Position numbers and translations under genes: made by a program | Part shown: positions 26,318-37,161 of the stretch, piece by piece | Layout of the letters: each line of letters begins with the position of its first letter | Numbering within the stretch: position 1 is the first letter of the stretch | Notes under the pieces: model-generated | What the model was told of the DNA's origin: nothing | The model's input: only the letters and a program-made list of their open reading frames with translations | Database searches by the model: none | Assembly: GCA_037176845.1 (NCBI GenBank) | Contig: JAYKXP010000069.1 | Coordinates: 186,001-250,000 of the forward strand | DNA length: 64,000 bases | Direction of reading: 5' to 3' | From: Paramarasmius palmivorus | Lineage: Eukaryota > Basidiomycota > Agaricomycetes > Agaricales > Marasmiaceae

Positions 26318-29257
26318 CTACTGCTTCACCGAAAATCGTTTCTGTCAAGACCGATGAGCACACTGAACGGGCCAGAGATAGTATTCACGTACTCGGATCT
26401 CTCTGCCCTTCAACTGAAGGGTGGGAACCACAAGGATGAACAGCGCGCACACTATGCTGATGTAGGACTCAGTAACGCCTCGTAGGTTACAATACGAGTG
26501 AAGAACCATACCCAGCTTCGAGGCCTAATGTTTGCAGAGCACCATGTTGCCTTGACCATGGAACCTGATAATAGGCCACGCTAAAACCTGTAAAGGACTC
26601 AGTCCAAGATACCTCTTGTCAGAGGCCACGGTAATTACCTCCAAGTGTACGCATCACGTTCAACACAGCGCTTACTTCGCCCTGTAAAGGAGTTTAGCTT
26701 CATCAATTATGCCACTGGACCCATCTTGAACAAGCTGACCTGCTTCGTAGGGAAACAATCGTTCGAATACGCATCTAAGGCAACTAATAAGTCAACATCT
26801 CGTCACCATAAGGCCAGTTCTTTTGTACTCACATACAGCGACTGCGCACATGAGATCCGCTATCTGTGCTATCCCCCATCCAACAACAATAACTGCAATG
26901 TGCAAATGATTCTGTAGCGCCGCACCGAGAACGAGAAACCCACACAAGTATAGGGGGATGGAGATGTATAGAGTCCTACAAATAGTGTCAGAATTGCTCG
27001 TTGATTGACAGTCCACAGACGACCGACTGACCAAAGGCGCGCCTCAGCTTCGAACACCCGTTATTCCTCTTCACACTGTAATACATAATCCAGTCGTTCA
27101 AGTAACGACCCAGGAATTCTCCTATGAAAACTGCCACCTGGCATCAAAATCAGTCACCGAGCAGTGTCTTCATTTAGTGGTGCGTAACGTACGACAGGAG
27201 TAGCATAAATCCCTCCCACAGTAAACTTGTCAAATCCGAACCCGAACGGGGGTTCACTCTGAAAGAAAATGGTATTCGTGATCTGTAAACCGTAAGCGTG
27301 ATGAAGCTAAGGCCCGTATTAACAGCACAAGAACTCACGTTGATGCCAATTGCAAATCCAAAGAACATCGCCTGTCCCCGACCTTAGCCCGGCCGAATCA
27401 TGAAGCTCTAATGCTGCTCACCAAAAGGATATAAATCCCAACAAAATGAGGTCTCCAAGCAATACTCAAAGGGGCCATTATAACCTCCTTCCACGACGGA
27501 TTTCCACTCTTTGCCATCCTATATCCAGTAACACCCACCAGCGCCTCCACACGCCCCGGAAAGCCCAGGCTCAACCGTTCGTACGCCAAGTTTGCGGTCG
27601 TAAATCCTGTTGTACCACGTTCGAAATGAGAATCTCGTAAAACGTAACGCGAAGAGATACGACGTACGACTCCTCCATAAAAAACGCGATTAACAACAAC
27701 ACCAAAAGATTGTAGATACAACCTATGCCCCATGCAATACGCCAGTTATCATTCCGGGCTAGAAGAAAGCTAAATGCGAATGGGGAAAGGTGGGGGCTAA
27801 GAACGGCGGCGCATGTCCATATCCCTATCTGGAAGAGGTGTTATGATAAGTCGACTAATCGAGTGGGAACACATGGGAAGGTCTGACCATTTTGACCTGG
27901 AGATGGAAGGGGTACATGTCGTTAATGATGAAGAGGCCCTGGAGTGAAGTGTAACTTCAGTTTTTCGGGCTTGTAGCTGAGAACTTGAGCTGCGTACGGT
28001 GATTTGGGGACATGTTCTACGAAAGGATGAGTTCGGCTGCTCGAAATTATGGAATCTAACGTACCCAAAGAATCCCATGAGACAGCGCATCCCTAGGTTC
28101 AGGCTATTCAGTATACTAAGCTTGAGGCATCATCGCAGACGGCTTACCGGCAAATATTTCCAATGTCGGGGCAAATGTAGCACCTATGAGAAAGCCTAGC
28201 GCCAGTAGCTAAACATAGGGTTATAAGCAAGAGAACTTCGTGAGACGATGGTGTAGCATACCTGGGACCAGAATAAGACTGGGAGCCGGCCATATTTTCG
28301 CATCAGCATCTAAGAATGGTGAGACGACTTGAGGAGATGAGGGTCAGTTGAACGCACGATACTATGTCACCCAAAACGCGCCGCTTAGCCGTTCGTCGCA
28401 GAGATAGAGAAACCAAGGCACGTACCCAAAGAAACCACCCCAGCCTAAATTCGGTGTGATTAGATCTATGTAGAGAATACCAAATTAGAATGAGCTCACC
28501 GACGAGAAACACGCTCCAGCTACAGATGGTTAATCTTAGTTGAAAAGTCACACGGTAATGGTATCGGGAGACTCACTTGGACGTCAGATTGTTGATATGT
28601 TCTGTGGTAGTATTGTACGTTTCAGCCAGTTCAAAGACGCTGGCGATCCCTAGGTTTGGTTTAGTTCTCGATGATGAGTTTATCGACAGGTTCAACAGAC
28701 CAATTGCCGACTCAAAGTCTGGGACAATAGGTGGCTAGTGAGATGATGCACAAATGGAGGGCTTTCTTGCGATTACTCCACTAAGGGAGAATTTCAGCAT
28801 AATGAGCGAGAGATAGGTAAGGAGGATATACGTTCTGAGGATCTGCCGGGTCGTCTGTTGGTTGGGGCCATAGAATGGTCTTGCCGTCTTCTGTGAGCTT
28901 CAACCTCGAAGCAAAGCGTTCGCCAAATTCAATCCGGGCTTCACTGAAACCTATTCATGAGGTAAGAAGAGTAAGAGGCTAGTTTGAACGTACGCTGGGT
29001 CTAAAATCAACCTCCCAGCCTCTCGCTCGTGGAAAGTCGCCAGATCGACCTCTGCCAGCTCATCTTCCCTCAATTGCTCGTTTAAATCGCCCTTTTCTTC
29101 CAGGTGGTCCATTGGGGATATATCGACCAGGTATGGGAGTTACTTCTTCACGAATATATAGGCTGGAAGCCATCATGTGGACTGGCTGGCGTGGGTTCCT
29201 GATATCGCAATTTATGCAGCCTGAAGTAGAAAAGTACTCACGGTGAAGACGCGCCAT
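26318..29257 (-). CDS. MFS transporter, DHA1-like (inverted copy 3; one frameshift)
   Basis: Third paralogue of the MFS set, on the opposite strand and tail-to-tail with copy 2. It starts MARLH at 29257, followed by DELAEVDLATFHEREAGRLI, WSNRKKALHL, and, through many short exons, RLYISIPLYLCGFLVLGAAL, NHLHIAVIVVGWGIAQIADL, DAYSNDCFPTKQ, GEVSAVLNVMRTLGG, FSVAYYQVPWSRQHGALQT, IVCALFILVVPTLQLKGREI, and a tiny last exon ending KRFSVKQ. More diverged from copies 1 and 2 than they are from each other. At 28729-28730 one base too many separates ISLAT from IVPDFESAIG, so the written frame stops early. All flanking exons remain conserved. The upstream flank holds a tRNA-Lys gene beginning 210 bp from the start codon. 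Confidence 0.8.
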
Positions 29258-29466
29258 GTTCGTGTTTCCCGCGTTTTCCTGATTCGTTCTGTAGCCGTTT
29301 ATTCAAGCACAGCACAATCGCCCGGAGCTCTGGGGTTGAACGTTGAATAACGTTGAATGTTGAGACTGAGTAGCGAACTTGGATGACAATGACAACCTCG
29401 TGCGAAAACCACCCTTACCAAGAAATGCAACCTGAGGTAGAAGCAATGAGTATACCATACTTCATC

Positions 29467-29567
29467 GCCCGCCTAGCTCAATCGGATAGAGCGTCAGACT
29501 TTTACGAATAGTCGAGCGGGCTATGGTAATCATCTGAAGGCTGCGAGTTCGACCCTCGCGGTGGGCT
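29467..29567 (+). tRNA. trnK-UUU: tRNA-Lys (TTT) with 27-nt intron
   Basis: Full cloverleaf. The acceptor stem pairs GCCCGCC with GGTGGGC (one G-U). The D arm is TAGCTCAATCGGATAGAGC-like. The anticodon stem pairs TCAGA (29494-29498) with TCTGA (29533-29537), loop CTTTTA/A, and anticodon TTT is at 29501-29503. The T arm is GCGAGTTCGACCCTCGC. The intron at 29505-29531 sits one base 3' of the anticodon, the canonical place for nuclear tRNA introns. Confidence 0.95.
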
Positions 29568-29703
29568 ATTCTGGCAGTCTAGCGAATATTTTGCGTGCTC
29601 CATACGAGTATACCTATTTTGCCACCACCTATAGAACTTCCAGTCAAGGAACGCGAGGCTGCCAGTCCAAAGAAAATAACAAAAAAGAAAAATAAGTACC
29701 GCT

Positions 29704-29799
29704 AGCCCACCGCGAGGGTCGAACTCGCAGCCTTCAGATATTTTACAGTGACGCACCGCCGTAAGAGTCTGACGCTCTATCCGATTGAGCTAGGCGGGC
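29704..29799 (-). tRNA. trnK-CUU: tRNA-Lys (CTT) with 22-nt intron
   Basis: Same body as the tRNA at 29467 but on the other strand and with anticodon CTT. The intron (29740-29761) is unrelated in sequence to that of its neighbour. The two genes face each other across 136 bp, so the DNA between 29467 and 29799 is a large imperfect palindrome with arms of about 75 bp. Confidence 0.95.
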
Positions 29800-30046
29800 G
29801 TTGTAACAGGCAGCCTATCATGGGCTCTGATTCTCTGAGTTGGCGCGGAGCATCAAATTTGTAAAGCTCAGTACCTTAACGTTAACGTTCAACCATCTCA
29901 TACTCAGCTCAATCAAAACAAAACCGGGAGTCTTCAATTTTCAACGTTCAACACTCGTGCACAGTGAAACATCGGAACTTCAAACTAGGCAACAGCAACA
30001 GCAACATTCTTGCTTCCCGTTTCCAAAATGTATCACAAATTTCAAG

Positions 30047-30400
30047 TTCCAAGGCTTTTAAGAAGGCATAATCTTGTTGCGAGGGATGCATGAGACAGGT
30101 GCGTTCATTCCGTGCACGTCGCTCTTTCTGTTCACTAATATCCGTCTTTCTCTCAATTACAAATTGTTCCGACCTCAGCTGCAAGGAAGCGAGTAGGGAT
30201 TGAATATGACCACCTCAAGTTGGTTGGCGTCCACCCCCAATCTTGGCAACAATATATTTCATGTCGATTAGGCGGGCTACGAATCATGTTGTTTGCCTGA
30301 AGAGTGGGCTGTTCCACCATGATGGACGTCACCGGTGAGGATGCGATGTCGACTTAGAGTCGTCCCATTCTCACGAACCCTTATTCTTCAGTACCATATC
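30047..30400. repeat. Duplicated upstream block, copy 1
   Basis: The non-coding stretch before the first DUF6533-like gene is similar to 33288-33680. Shared words include TTGTTGCGAGGGAT, TCTCAATTACA, GAAGCGAGTAGGGATT and ATGATGGACGTCAC versus ATGATAGACGTCAC, in the same order. It marks a tandem duplication unit that included the promoter. Confidence 0.8.
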
Positions 30401-30474
30401 AAAGGAGTCGGGTTCGGAATGTGAACGTCGTCTCTAAATCTCATTCTAGTGCTACGCCCAAGCTACGCCTGACC

Positions 30475-31593
30475 ATGGAGAGTAGCATGTCCAAAACCCA
30501 TTTCGAGCCTGTACCGTCAGGTTCGTTAGGTCCGCCAAATCCAATGGGTTCCTACATATTCGCTGGTACCTTGGGGGTACGTTCCATCCATATCCCGGGG
30601 AGACACACGTTAAGCTTACTAGAAACCTTAGATGTTCCTCTGGGATCTCATTATCCACTTAGAAGACGAATACACGCTCTTACTGAAACCAAAGATCAGG
30701 TTACCAACGATTGTTTATCTGTGGTCTAGGTATGCATGATTTCGATATCTTGGCACTTCGAGGTCTCATGTACGTTGATTGATAGGTTTAATGCACTATT
30801 CGGCCTAGTGATATCAACAGTGTTCTTCAGTAGGCGTCAATCCACTCAGCAATAACAAGAATGTTAACCTATTGCTAGCTGCGCCTCTCGGAGAACACTG
30901 CGCGATTGTAGGCAAAATAATGGCCGGCGGTCTTCCTCCCATCGTCACCTCCGCTTCCTTCCTCCGCTTCTTCTGCGTACGAGCATTCTACCTCGACAAC
31001 CGACGCGTCGTCACCGGCTTCTTCCTTCTCTTCCTGATTGTCACAGGATTCTCGGCCCTCATACCGCTCGCGAGCGTCGGAGGGCGAGTCGGCCCAGAGA
31101 GTGCTTATTGCACGGTTACGAAAAAGAACACACGGCTCGCGTTGGCGATAACCACCGTGGCGGTCATCAATAACCTAGCGATCTTTGTGGCGATCGCTAT
31201 CAAACTTATGCCTCCAAGGGACGAGGAAGAGGCCCGAGACCAAACCAGGATGTCCCGTTTCCGTCGTCTATTACAGGGGAAGCACCTACCTGCGCTATCG
31301 AGGGCCCTATGGCAAGAAGGGCAGAAATATATCCTGTAAGTATGACATACTCTTCACTACGTAGTACTGACTCAGGTAACAGTACCTTCGTTGTATCGGC
31401 GTTAATAACGATTGCCGGTTTCGCTACAGGTTTCGTCCCAGAGATTTATGGGTACATCCTCGTAGCACCGCATATAGCCATCGAGAACAGTATGATGAGC
31501 TACTTGATTCGTAGGATTAGGACAGCCGCGTTGGACCCAGATCGCAACATGGACATTACATTACAGTTCCTCAACTCGGGGGCGGCTGAATAG
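30475..31593 (+). CDS. DUF6533-like seven-TM protein, array copy A
   Basis: Basidiomycete multi-pass membrane protein of unknown role. Exons: 30475-30576, 30632-30729, 30786-30829, 30879-31335 and 31383-31593, all GT-AG and in frame, about 300 residues. Exon 1 ends GSYIFAGTLG. Exon 2 encodes MFLWDLIIHLEDEYTLLLK followed by PTIVYLWSR, matching the DUF6533 pattern (hydrophobic-D-x-L-x-x-L-E-x-E, then a closing Y...R). Exon 4 carries three to four TM helices with FFCVRAFYLDNRRVVTGFF, YCTVTKKNTRLA, FVAIAIKLMPPRDEEE and LPALSRALW. Exon 5 adds a TM helix and VAPHIAIENSMMSYLIRR. Exon 3 is exactly 44 nt here and in the other copies where it was traced. Possibly receptor-like, but no ligand or G-protein evidence. 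First and intact member of a plus-strand tandem array. Confidence 0.75.
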
Positions 31594-31989
31594 TTGTCCT
31601 CGCAACCCGCCTTGTACAAGCATCCTGTTCAAGATAGCCGGAGATACGGGCACATCGTTCAATGCTAAAACCGGAAGACGCTTCCTGGTCCCGGACCAAT
31701 TCGAGTTGCACATGAAGTGTAAACGTCGTGCACTGTCAAAGGAAGAACCTCCACCAGCCCTGGACGAACGCTATAATCTCGAGTGCCCCCGAGTTGGGCG
31801 CAGACATTTCTTATTTGACCCAGCTTCACAGGCAGGTGCTAATGTACCACGTTCGCGACATCAAGGCTCATCACCGTTCAATGTTGAATGTGGTAGCGGA
31901 ACTGCCATATTCGCGTACAATTCCCGGGCAAGGGTTATGTGTACACCTGGAAGGCGCTGGAAACCTCCGTTACCCGCCCCAATGAAGAA

Positions 31990-32870
31990 TGCTCTGATAG
32001 AAGTACATCCGAAGGCGGAGGCAGGAACTCGTGCTCATTATGTACCTCTACTTGTATCATACACAGCTGCTAGTACTCTCGAGGTATGTTGCCTTTATCC
32101 TTTCAGGCGTTCCTCTCTATGCTCACTTTGCCTTATCCTTTTCTTGTAGATTTTTCTCAGGGACTTTTTCATCCACCTTGAAAGGGGAATGCAAACTGTT
32201 TTCAAAGCAGAAGATCACTGTTGCGATATTTTTACATTTGGTGTACGTTCGCACTACATTGTTGTCTATTTCGCTCTTTCTCTTATTTTGAGTTCTCAGT
32301 TATGCCTGCCTTCTTTATCTCCTTCCTCAGAGTGGGTATCTCGACGACCAGTATGCTTATCGGCGTCACCGACAGGGTTACACTACCTGGAGAACGCGTA
32401 TGCAGGACTTTCAGAAAAAACAAAATCTGTACTCTTATAGTTGAACATAGCGGCTGTATTGCTATCGCAACTCAGCTCAGGCCCGTCAATGCTGAAGGAA
32501 TTGCGCACGAATGGAAATGGGTAACAACCATTCAACATTTGTTGTAATCACCTTCCAGAGTTCTCAAGAGCGCTGTGGCGGGATTGTCCTGTAGGTATAA
32601 TTTTATACGATGTTCTTTTTGGGTTCAGCGTAAGGCGTCGGGTCAGACGACAAGGTCGTCGTCCCTAGCCAGTCATACGATGTTGTTGCTTTCCTACTAC
32701 GGTATCGACTATCACAGAGCATTCACTGTTACGAGTTGAGCCATTGTCGTGGTCTTGCTGATAGAAAGTTTGCTAGATATGTTGTTCTAGTAGGACCACG
32801 CCTCGCCACCTAGAACTGCATGGTCAGCTACTTAATTCGAAATGTTAGAGCCGCATAGGTAATTTGGTCG
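31990..32870 (+). pseudogene. Decayed DUF6533-like copy B
   Basis: Remnant of the same family. VSYTAASTLE before a GTATGT donor (near 32085) corresponds to the exon-1 end of other copies. After a TAG acceptor, IFLRDFFIHLERGMQTVFK corresponds to exon 2. Around 32500-32580, AHEWKWVTTIQHLL and an SRALW-like remnant correspond to the exon-4 end, and at about 32790-32855 there are scraps of exon 5. Stops and indels break every part and most of exon 4 is lost. Confidently a relic because A, D and E preserve the same blocks intact. Confidence 0.75.
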
Positions 32871-33287
32871 TCTAAGGATCGCAAGGATTAACGTATAATC
32901 GATGATGCCCAAACGAATCAGTGCGCAATTCACGAGTTGCTAAGAGAGTGTAAACGAGTACTAGTACTTGGGTAGAGAAAAGGGAATAGAGCGAGGGGTA
33001 TAGAGTTCTGGTGTGGCTGTGTGGCCCACTTGAGGGCAGGCGAAGTCTAAGATACGTCAAGTCGCGCACTATCAACAAACAGGGACTTTCTCTATGGTCC
33101 GATTACAATGAATCTCTATACCGTCAATGCCAATCTAATCGTGAAAGCCTGCGTTTACCTCCCATCTCCCAGTACTTGCTTGTCTGCAACTACCCAATTA
33201 CAAGGCCTCGGCGCTCAGCACTCGACTCCGCAACATTTTTATTCTCATCAAAGATTCAGTTTCTGGATCCAGAACGACACTCATATA

Positions 33288-33680
33288 TTCCAAGCTTATT
33301 CGAGGCCTTTAGAAAAGGCATACATGGGTTTCATTGCTCGGGCGAAAGATTGATTGTTGCGAGGGATTCATGGGACAGGCCCATTTAATCCATGTATGTC
33401 GCGCTTGCTTTCACTATTATCCCTCTCAAATCAGTCCTCTTCTCAATTACAGATACAATATCAAGTTTTTTCGACCAACCACACAACTGCGAGGAAGCGA
33501 GTAGGGATTTAATACGACCGTCGTGAGTTGGACGGCGTTCACTCGAAACCTAACGTAGTAACTTCATCTTCGTTAGGCGGCCCATAATTCATGTTTAACT
33601 GAAGGTGGAGGGTCGTTCCTTGTCCATGATAGACGTCACAGGATTCTAAAGCCGGGGAAACAGATCCTCGACTGTTCACA
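33288..33680. repeat. Duplicated upstream block, copy 2
   Basis: Counterpart of 30047-30400, lying before array copy C. Non-coding similarity over about 350 bp with small indels. It shows that copies A and C arose by duplication of a unit carrying its 5' flank. Confidence 0.8.
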
Positions 33681-33881
33681 CGCACCACACTATACCCTCG
33701 ACGTCAGGCAAGGACACTGCTTTCAAGAATATTTACAGTCAGATATGGCGCCGATTGCTCAGGCTCGCATCATTAACGACCAGTACCAGTTTCCCAGGGG
33801 AACGCTAGTTGTACAGCGAGGATCAAGAAGCCATAATTATCGTTCCTCTAACTTCCTACGGGGTTGGTGGAGGAGAATAGG

Positions 33882-35002
33882 ATGTCCGCTACAACGGCTG
33901 TCTTGTCAGAGTCAGAAGCAGGCGCTCACCGAGGGCCTGCTTGGCTCGTATGTGGCTGGTGGTACTCTGGGGTATGTTACCTTGATCTTTCCAACTTCTG
34001 CATCTATGCTTATGGTACATTTCATTCTTCCTATAGATGTTCCTTTGGCACTTTGTCATCCACCTGGAGGAGTACAAACTATTTCTGAAACAGAACATTA
34101 GCTTTCCAACCGTTGTTTACTTTTGGTGCAGGTGCGTATCCAGTGTTGCTTTATATACTCATGATCAGTAACATCCTATTTCGCAGATTAAGCACACACT
34201 CTCGTCTGGCAGTTGCAGCTATTTCCTTTGGTCAGCATTAATGTGTGATATTTCTTCGAGCTGCCCTAATGTCCTGTGAAGGTTCTCTCGACGAATTCTG
34301 CTTCATTTGGAACACCACCACGTGGTTTCTATCACGATTTCTACCTCAACTCTTCTCTTATTCTGCGTGCACGCATTATATACGGGAAAGAAACGAATGA
34401 TAACTGCCTTCTCCCTCTCCTTCCTCATTGTCGGTATTTGCGCCACGGGAACATTTTATGGTGTCGTCGAGAAAGAAGGCATCCATTGCATGCGCACTGC
34501 TCCCCCTGGGCAACCAGACATAATGATTCTACAAGCGGCGATTCTCGTATGGTTGAGCAACAACGTCGCAGTCTTTATCGCTATTGCAGTTCGGCTTATA
34601 CCCGACGATTCCGGAGGGGACGTTTGCGAATGGAAAAAGGTCGCAACTATTCGACGTATCTTGCGTGGAGATCATCTTCAAGATTTCGAGAGAGCGCTAT
34701 GGTTTTATTGTCAAAGATACATCATGTAAGTAAAGTCTAATTCAACATGCTGTTACTTCTCTAATACATTGTATTACAGTGCATTCACTTTCACGAGTCT
34801 AGCAATCATCGTGGCCTTTTCGATCAGGATTTTCCCAGATGTTCATGGGTTTGTTCTCGTAGGACCACGCCTTCCAAAACTGCATGATCAACTACATGTT
34901 AGAGCTCCATCATTGAATTCCGCTCGGAACATGGAAATCTCCCTGTATCTCCTTACAACTTCGGATTCGTCGCAAAACTCAGGGGAGAATTTACGGATCT
35001 GA
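33882..35002 (+). pseudogene. DUF6533-like array copy C, several frame breaks
   Basis: Recognisable family member. The N-terminus MSATTAVLSESEAGAHRGP begins at 33882 and shifts frame near 33935 into LLGSYVAGGTLG. Exon 2 from 34037 reads MFLWHFVIHLEEYKLFLKQN. Exon 3 is 44 nt (RLSTHSRLAVAAISF). Exon 4 shifts frame near 34318, then continues ISTSTLLLFCVHALYTGKKR, VWLSNNVAVFIAIAVRLIP and LQDFERALWFYCQRYIM. Exon 5 loses the expected HIAIQNCMI register before SLNSARNMEISL. At least three indels, more than in neighbouring genes, and a shortened exon 2 suggest real decay, though sequence error may contribute. Confidence 0.6.
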
Positions 35003-35452
35003 GTCCAATCTACCTCATCCTACTTCGATCCCTGGTCTATTCGGGTTACTTACAGAAATCTACGCATCCTATGGACCTGGCGGTGCTCTATGCTCCGCTA
35101 TTCGTCTAGGGACCGTAACACTCCAACGTTCGCAATGGGTGCCTTTGGGACCGTGTATATGTATTACGCTCCACAAGTGGTTGCCGCTGTCGGAACCATG
35201 TTAACGTTCGTCGGTTCTCAAACAATCCATAGTCTCGTCTCGAGGCATCCTGGTCATTGAAGTACCACCTTCTGTCAACACTGTTCCCTCGCTTCGTGGT
35301 ACGCATCAAAGGTACACCGGTCGATCACATGCTGCGCCGCTCGTTCTCGGCCTAGGGCCTCAAGCGCGCTGATTGTCTCGATGGTGACATTCTCGCAAGT
35401 CGAAGAATGTTCTTTATCCAATTGGCACTAATTTGTGGAAGCTTTGGTGCTT

Positions 35453-36687
35453 ATGGATGACACCTCGAAGTTCCCAGAGAAAGGCTATTTGTACAACGAG
35501 GTCAAAGGAGCAGCTATTCTCTTTCGCATCGTTCCCGCGATATCGCTGGAGAGTGGAATATCCGCTATGGCTCTACTTGGGGCGTATACAGCTGCTGGTA
35601 CTCTCGGGGTGTGTTTGATCTTCCTTACTCTTACGCCTACTTATCCTGGAATACATTTTTCCTACAGATGTTCCTGTGGGACCTTGTCACCCACCTGGGT
35701 GATGAATACGAATTGTTTTTGAAGCAGAGGGTCAGCTTCCCGACAATTGTCTACTTTTGGTGTAGGTGCGCCCAGTTTGCTGCCTAGTCTTCGTGATAGC
35801 CTAAATCGACTCCTCAACATGTGTAGATTTTCCACGCTGTCCAGCCTGGTCATTGGGGTAATCTTTTTTGGTAAGTACGAATGCATCTTACACCTCATAT
35901 CTGGCCTAACACTCTGCCCAAAGCCACCACCCTTGAGGAAAACTGCTTTTTCATGACAAAAGCTCTGATCCTCGGCTTCACATCCGTCACAACATCCACG
36001 TCTCTTCTCCTCTTGCTCTGCGTTCGTGCCTTTTATATGCACAAGAAAAAGGTCATACTAGCCTTTTTCATTTCCTTCTTTCTTGTTACGGGTATGTCTC
36101 TTACGAGCGTGGTTTTGGGCGTTGGGGAAAATATCGCACTGTCTGGAGGCGCCGTGACGTATTGCAACGCTACCGAAGAAGAATCGGACGTGTCGCTTGC
36201 ACAAGCCTCGCTCGCCGTGTGGTTAGGCAACAACATTGCCATTTTTCTCGCCGTTGCGATCAGGCTCATGCCCAACAAGGACGAAGGCGAAGCCAGCGCA
36301 TGGTACAAGTTCACAAACTTTCGAGTTCTCTTGCGTGGAGAACATCTTCCAGAGCTTTCGAGGGCCCTCTGGTGGGACTGTCAGAAGTATATTGTGTAGG
36401 TCCAGCTCATATGATGAACGTACTGTGGTCCCCACTAATACCCCTTTCTCAGGGTATTCACGTTCACGAGCGTAGTAGTTCTCGGCGTCTTTTTGACCGA
36501 AATTCTCCCAGACTTTTACGGGTTTGTTCTTATAGGACCCCACATAGCTATCCAGAACTGCATGATCAGCTCCTTAATACGGAACGTTAGAGCCGCTTCA
36601 TTGAATCCTAATCGAAACATGAACATCTTCCCCGCAAACTTGAACTTTCCTGGAACGGGAGGTGGAGATGTTGAACCTGCCACGTGA
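35453..36687 (+). CDS. DUF6533-like seven-TM protein, array copy D
   Basis: Intact member. Exons: 35453-35608, 35668-35765, 35827-35870 (44 nt), 35924-36395 and 36453-36687. Exon 1 is longer than in other copies (52 residues, MDDTSKFPEKGYLYNEVKG...) and ends LLGAYTAAGTLG. Exon 2 reads MFLWDLVTHLGDEYELFLKQ and PTIVYFWCR. Exon 4 has FTSVTTSTSLLLLLCVRAFY, VAIRLMPNKDEGEA and LPELSRALWWDCQKYIV. Exon 5 has IGPHIAIQNCMISSLIRNVR and a short Gly-rich tail. Closest in this window to copy C. About 330 residues, probably seven TM segments. Function unknown. Confidence 0.75.
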
Positions 36688-37161
36688 ATAATCGGGTCAG
36701 TGGTTTGGCGCTATCCGGGTCGCTTATGTTCATTAATTCACCAGGGCGGCGCAAACCTGAAAACCCTATAATGGGCCAGTCCTGTTAGATCCTGTTTTGG
36801 TTAGCCTGTGGGGGTTCATCGTTCTCGTATGCCTTTCATCTCCTTTCACTTCAACGTAACCCTCATGTGCCTACGAATACAGATACGGAACAAAACATCC
36901 AGCTTGTACTTAGGAATGGACGACACCAGTTGACTGGTACCGCCACCCTGGTCCTCGATTTAGCGAAAAGAGTTTTAGATAATCCTTTGGCATCTACTTA
37001 GATGTAGATTCGCCGCACAGTGGGGATAAGTGGCAAGGGTCAACTGTCATACATACATATATTCATGTCGGCTGATATTGTCCAGGTTCAACATGGCATG
37101 TAAATTCCCAGGCAACTACAATATTAATGTCTCAGGAGCATGTGTTTTCCATCTCAGAGTT

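Noticed and set aside
16654..29257. Secondary-metabolite or drug-resistance gene cluster
   Set aside because: Several transporters are adjacent, but there is no biosynthetic core enzyme, P450 or pathway regulator nearby.
29502..29756. 84-codon protein on the minus strand
   Set aside because: It runs through both tRNA-Lys genes; its residues are translated tRNA sequence.
29467..29799. Inverted tRNA pair as transposon terminal repeats
   Set aside because: Each arm folds as a complete tRNA with its own intron, and no target duplication flanks them.
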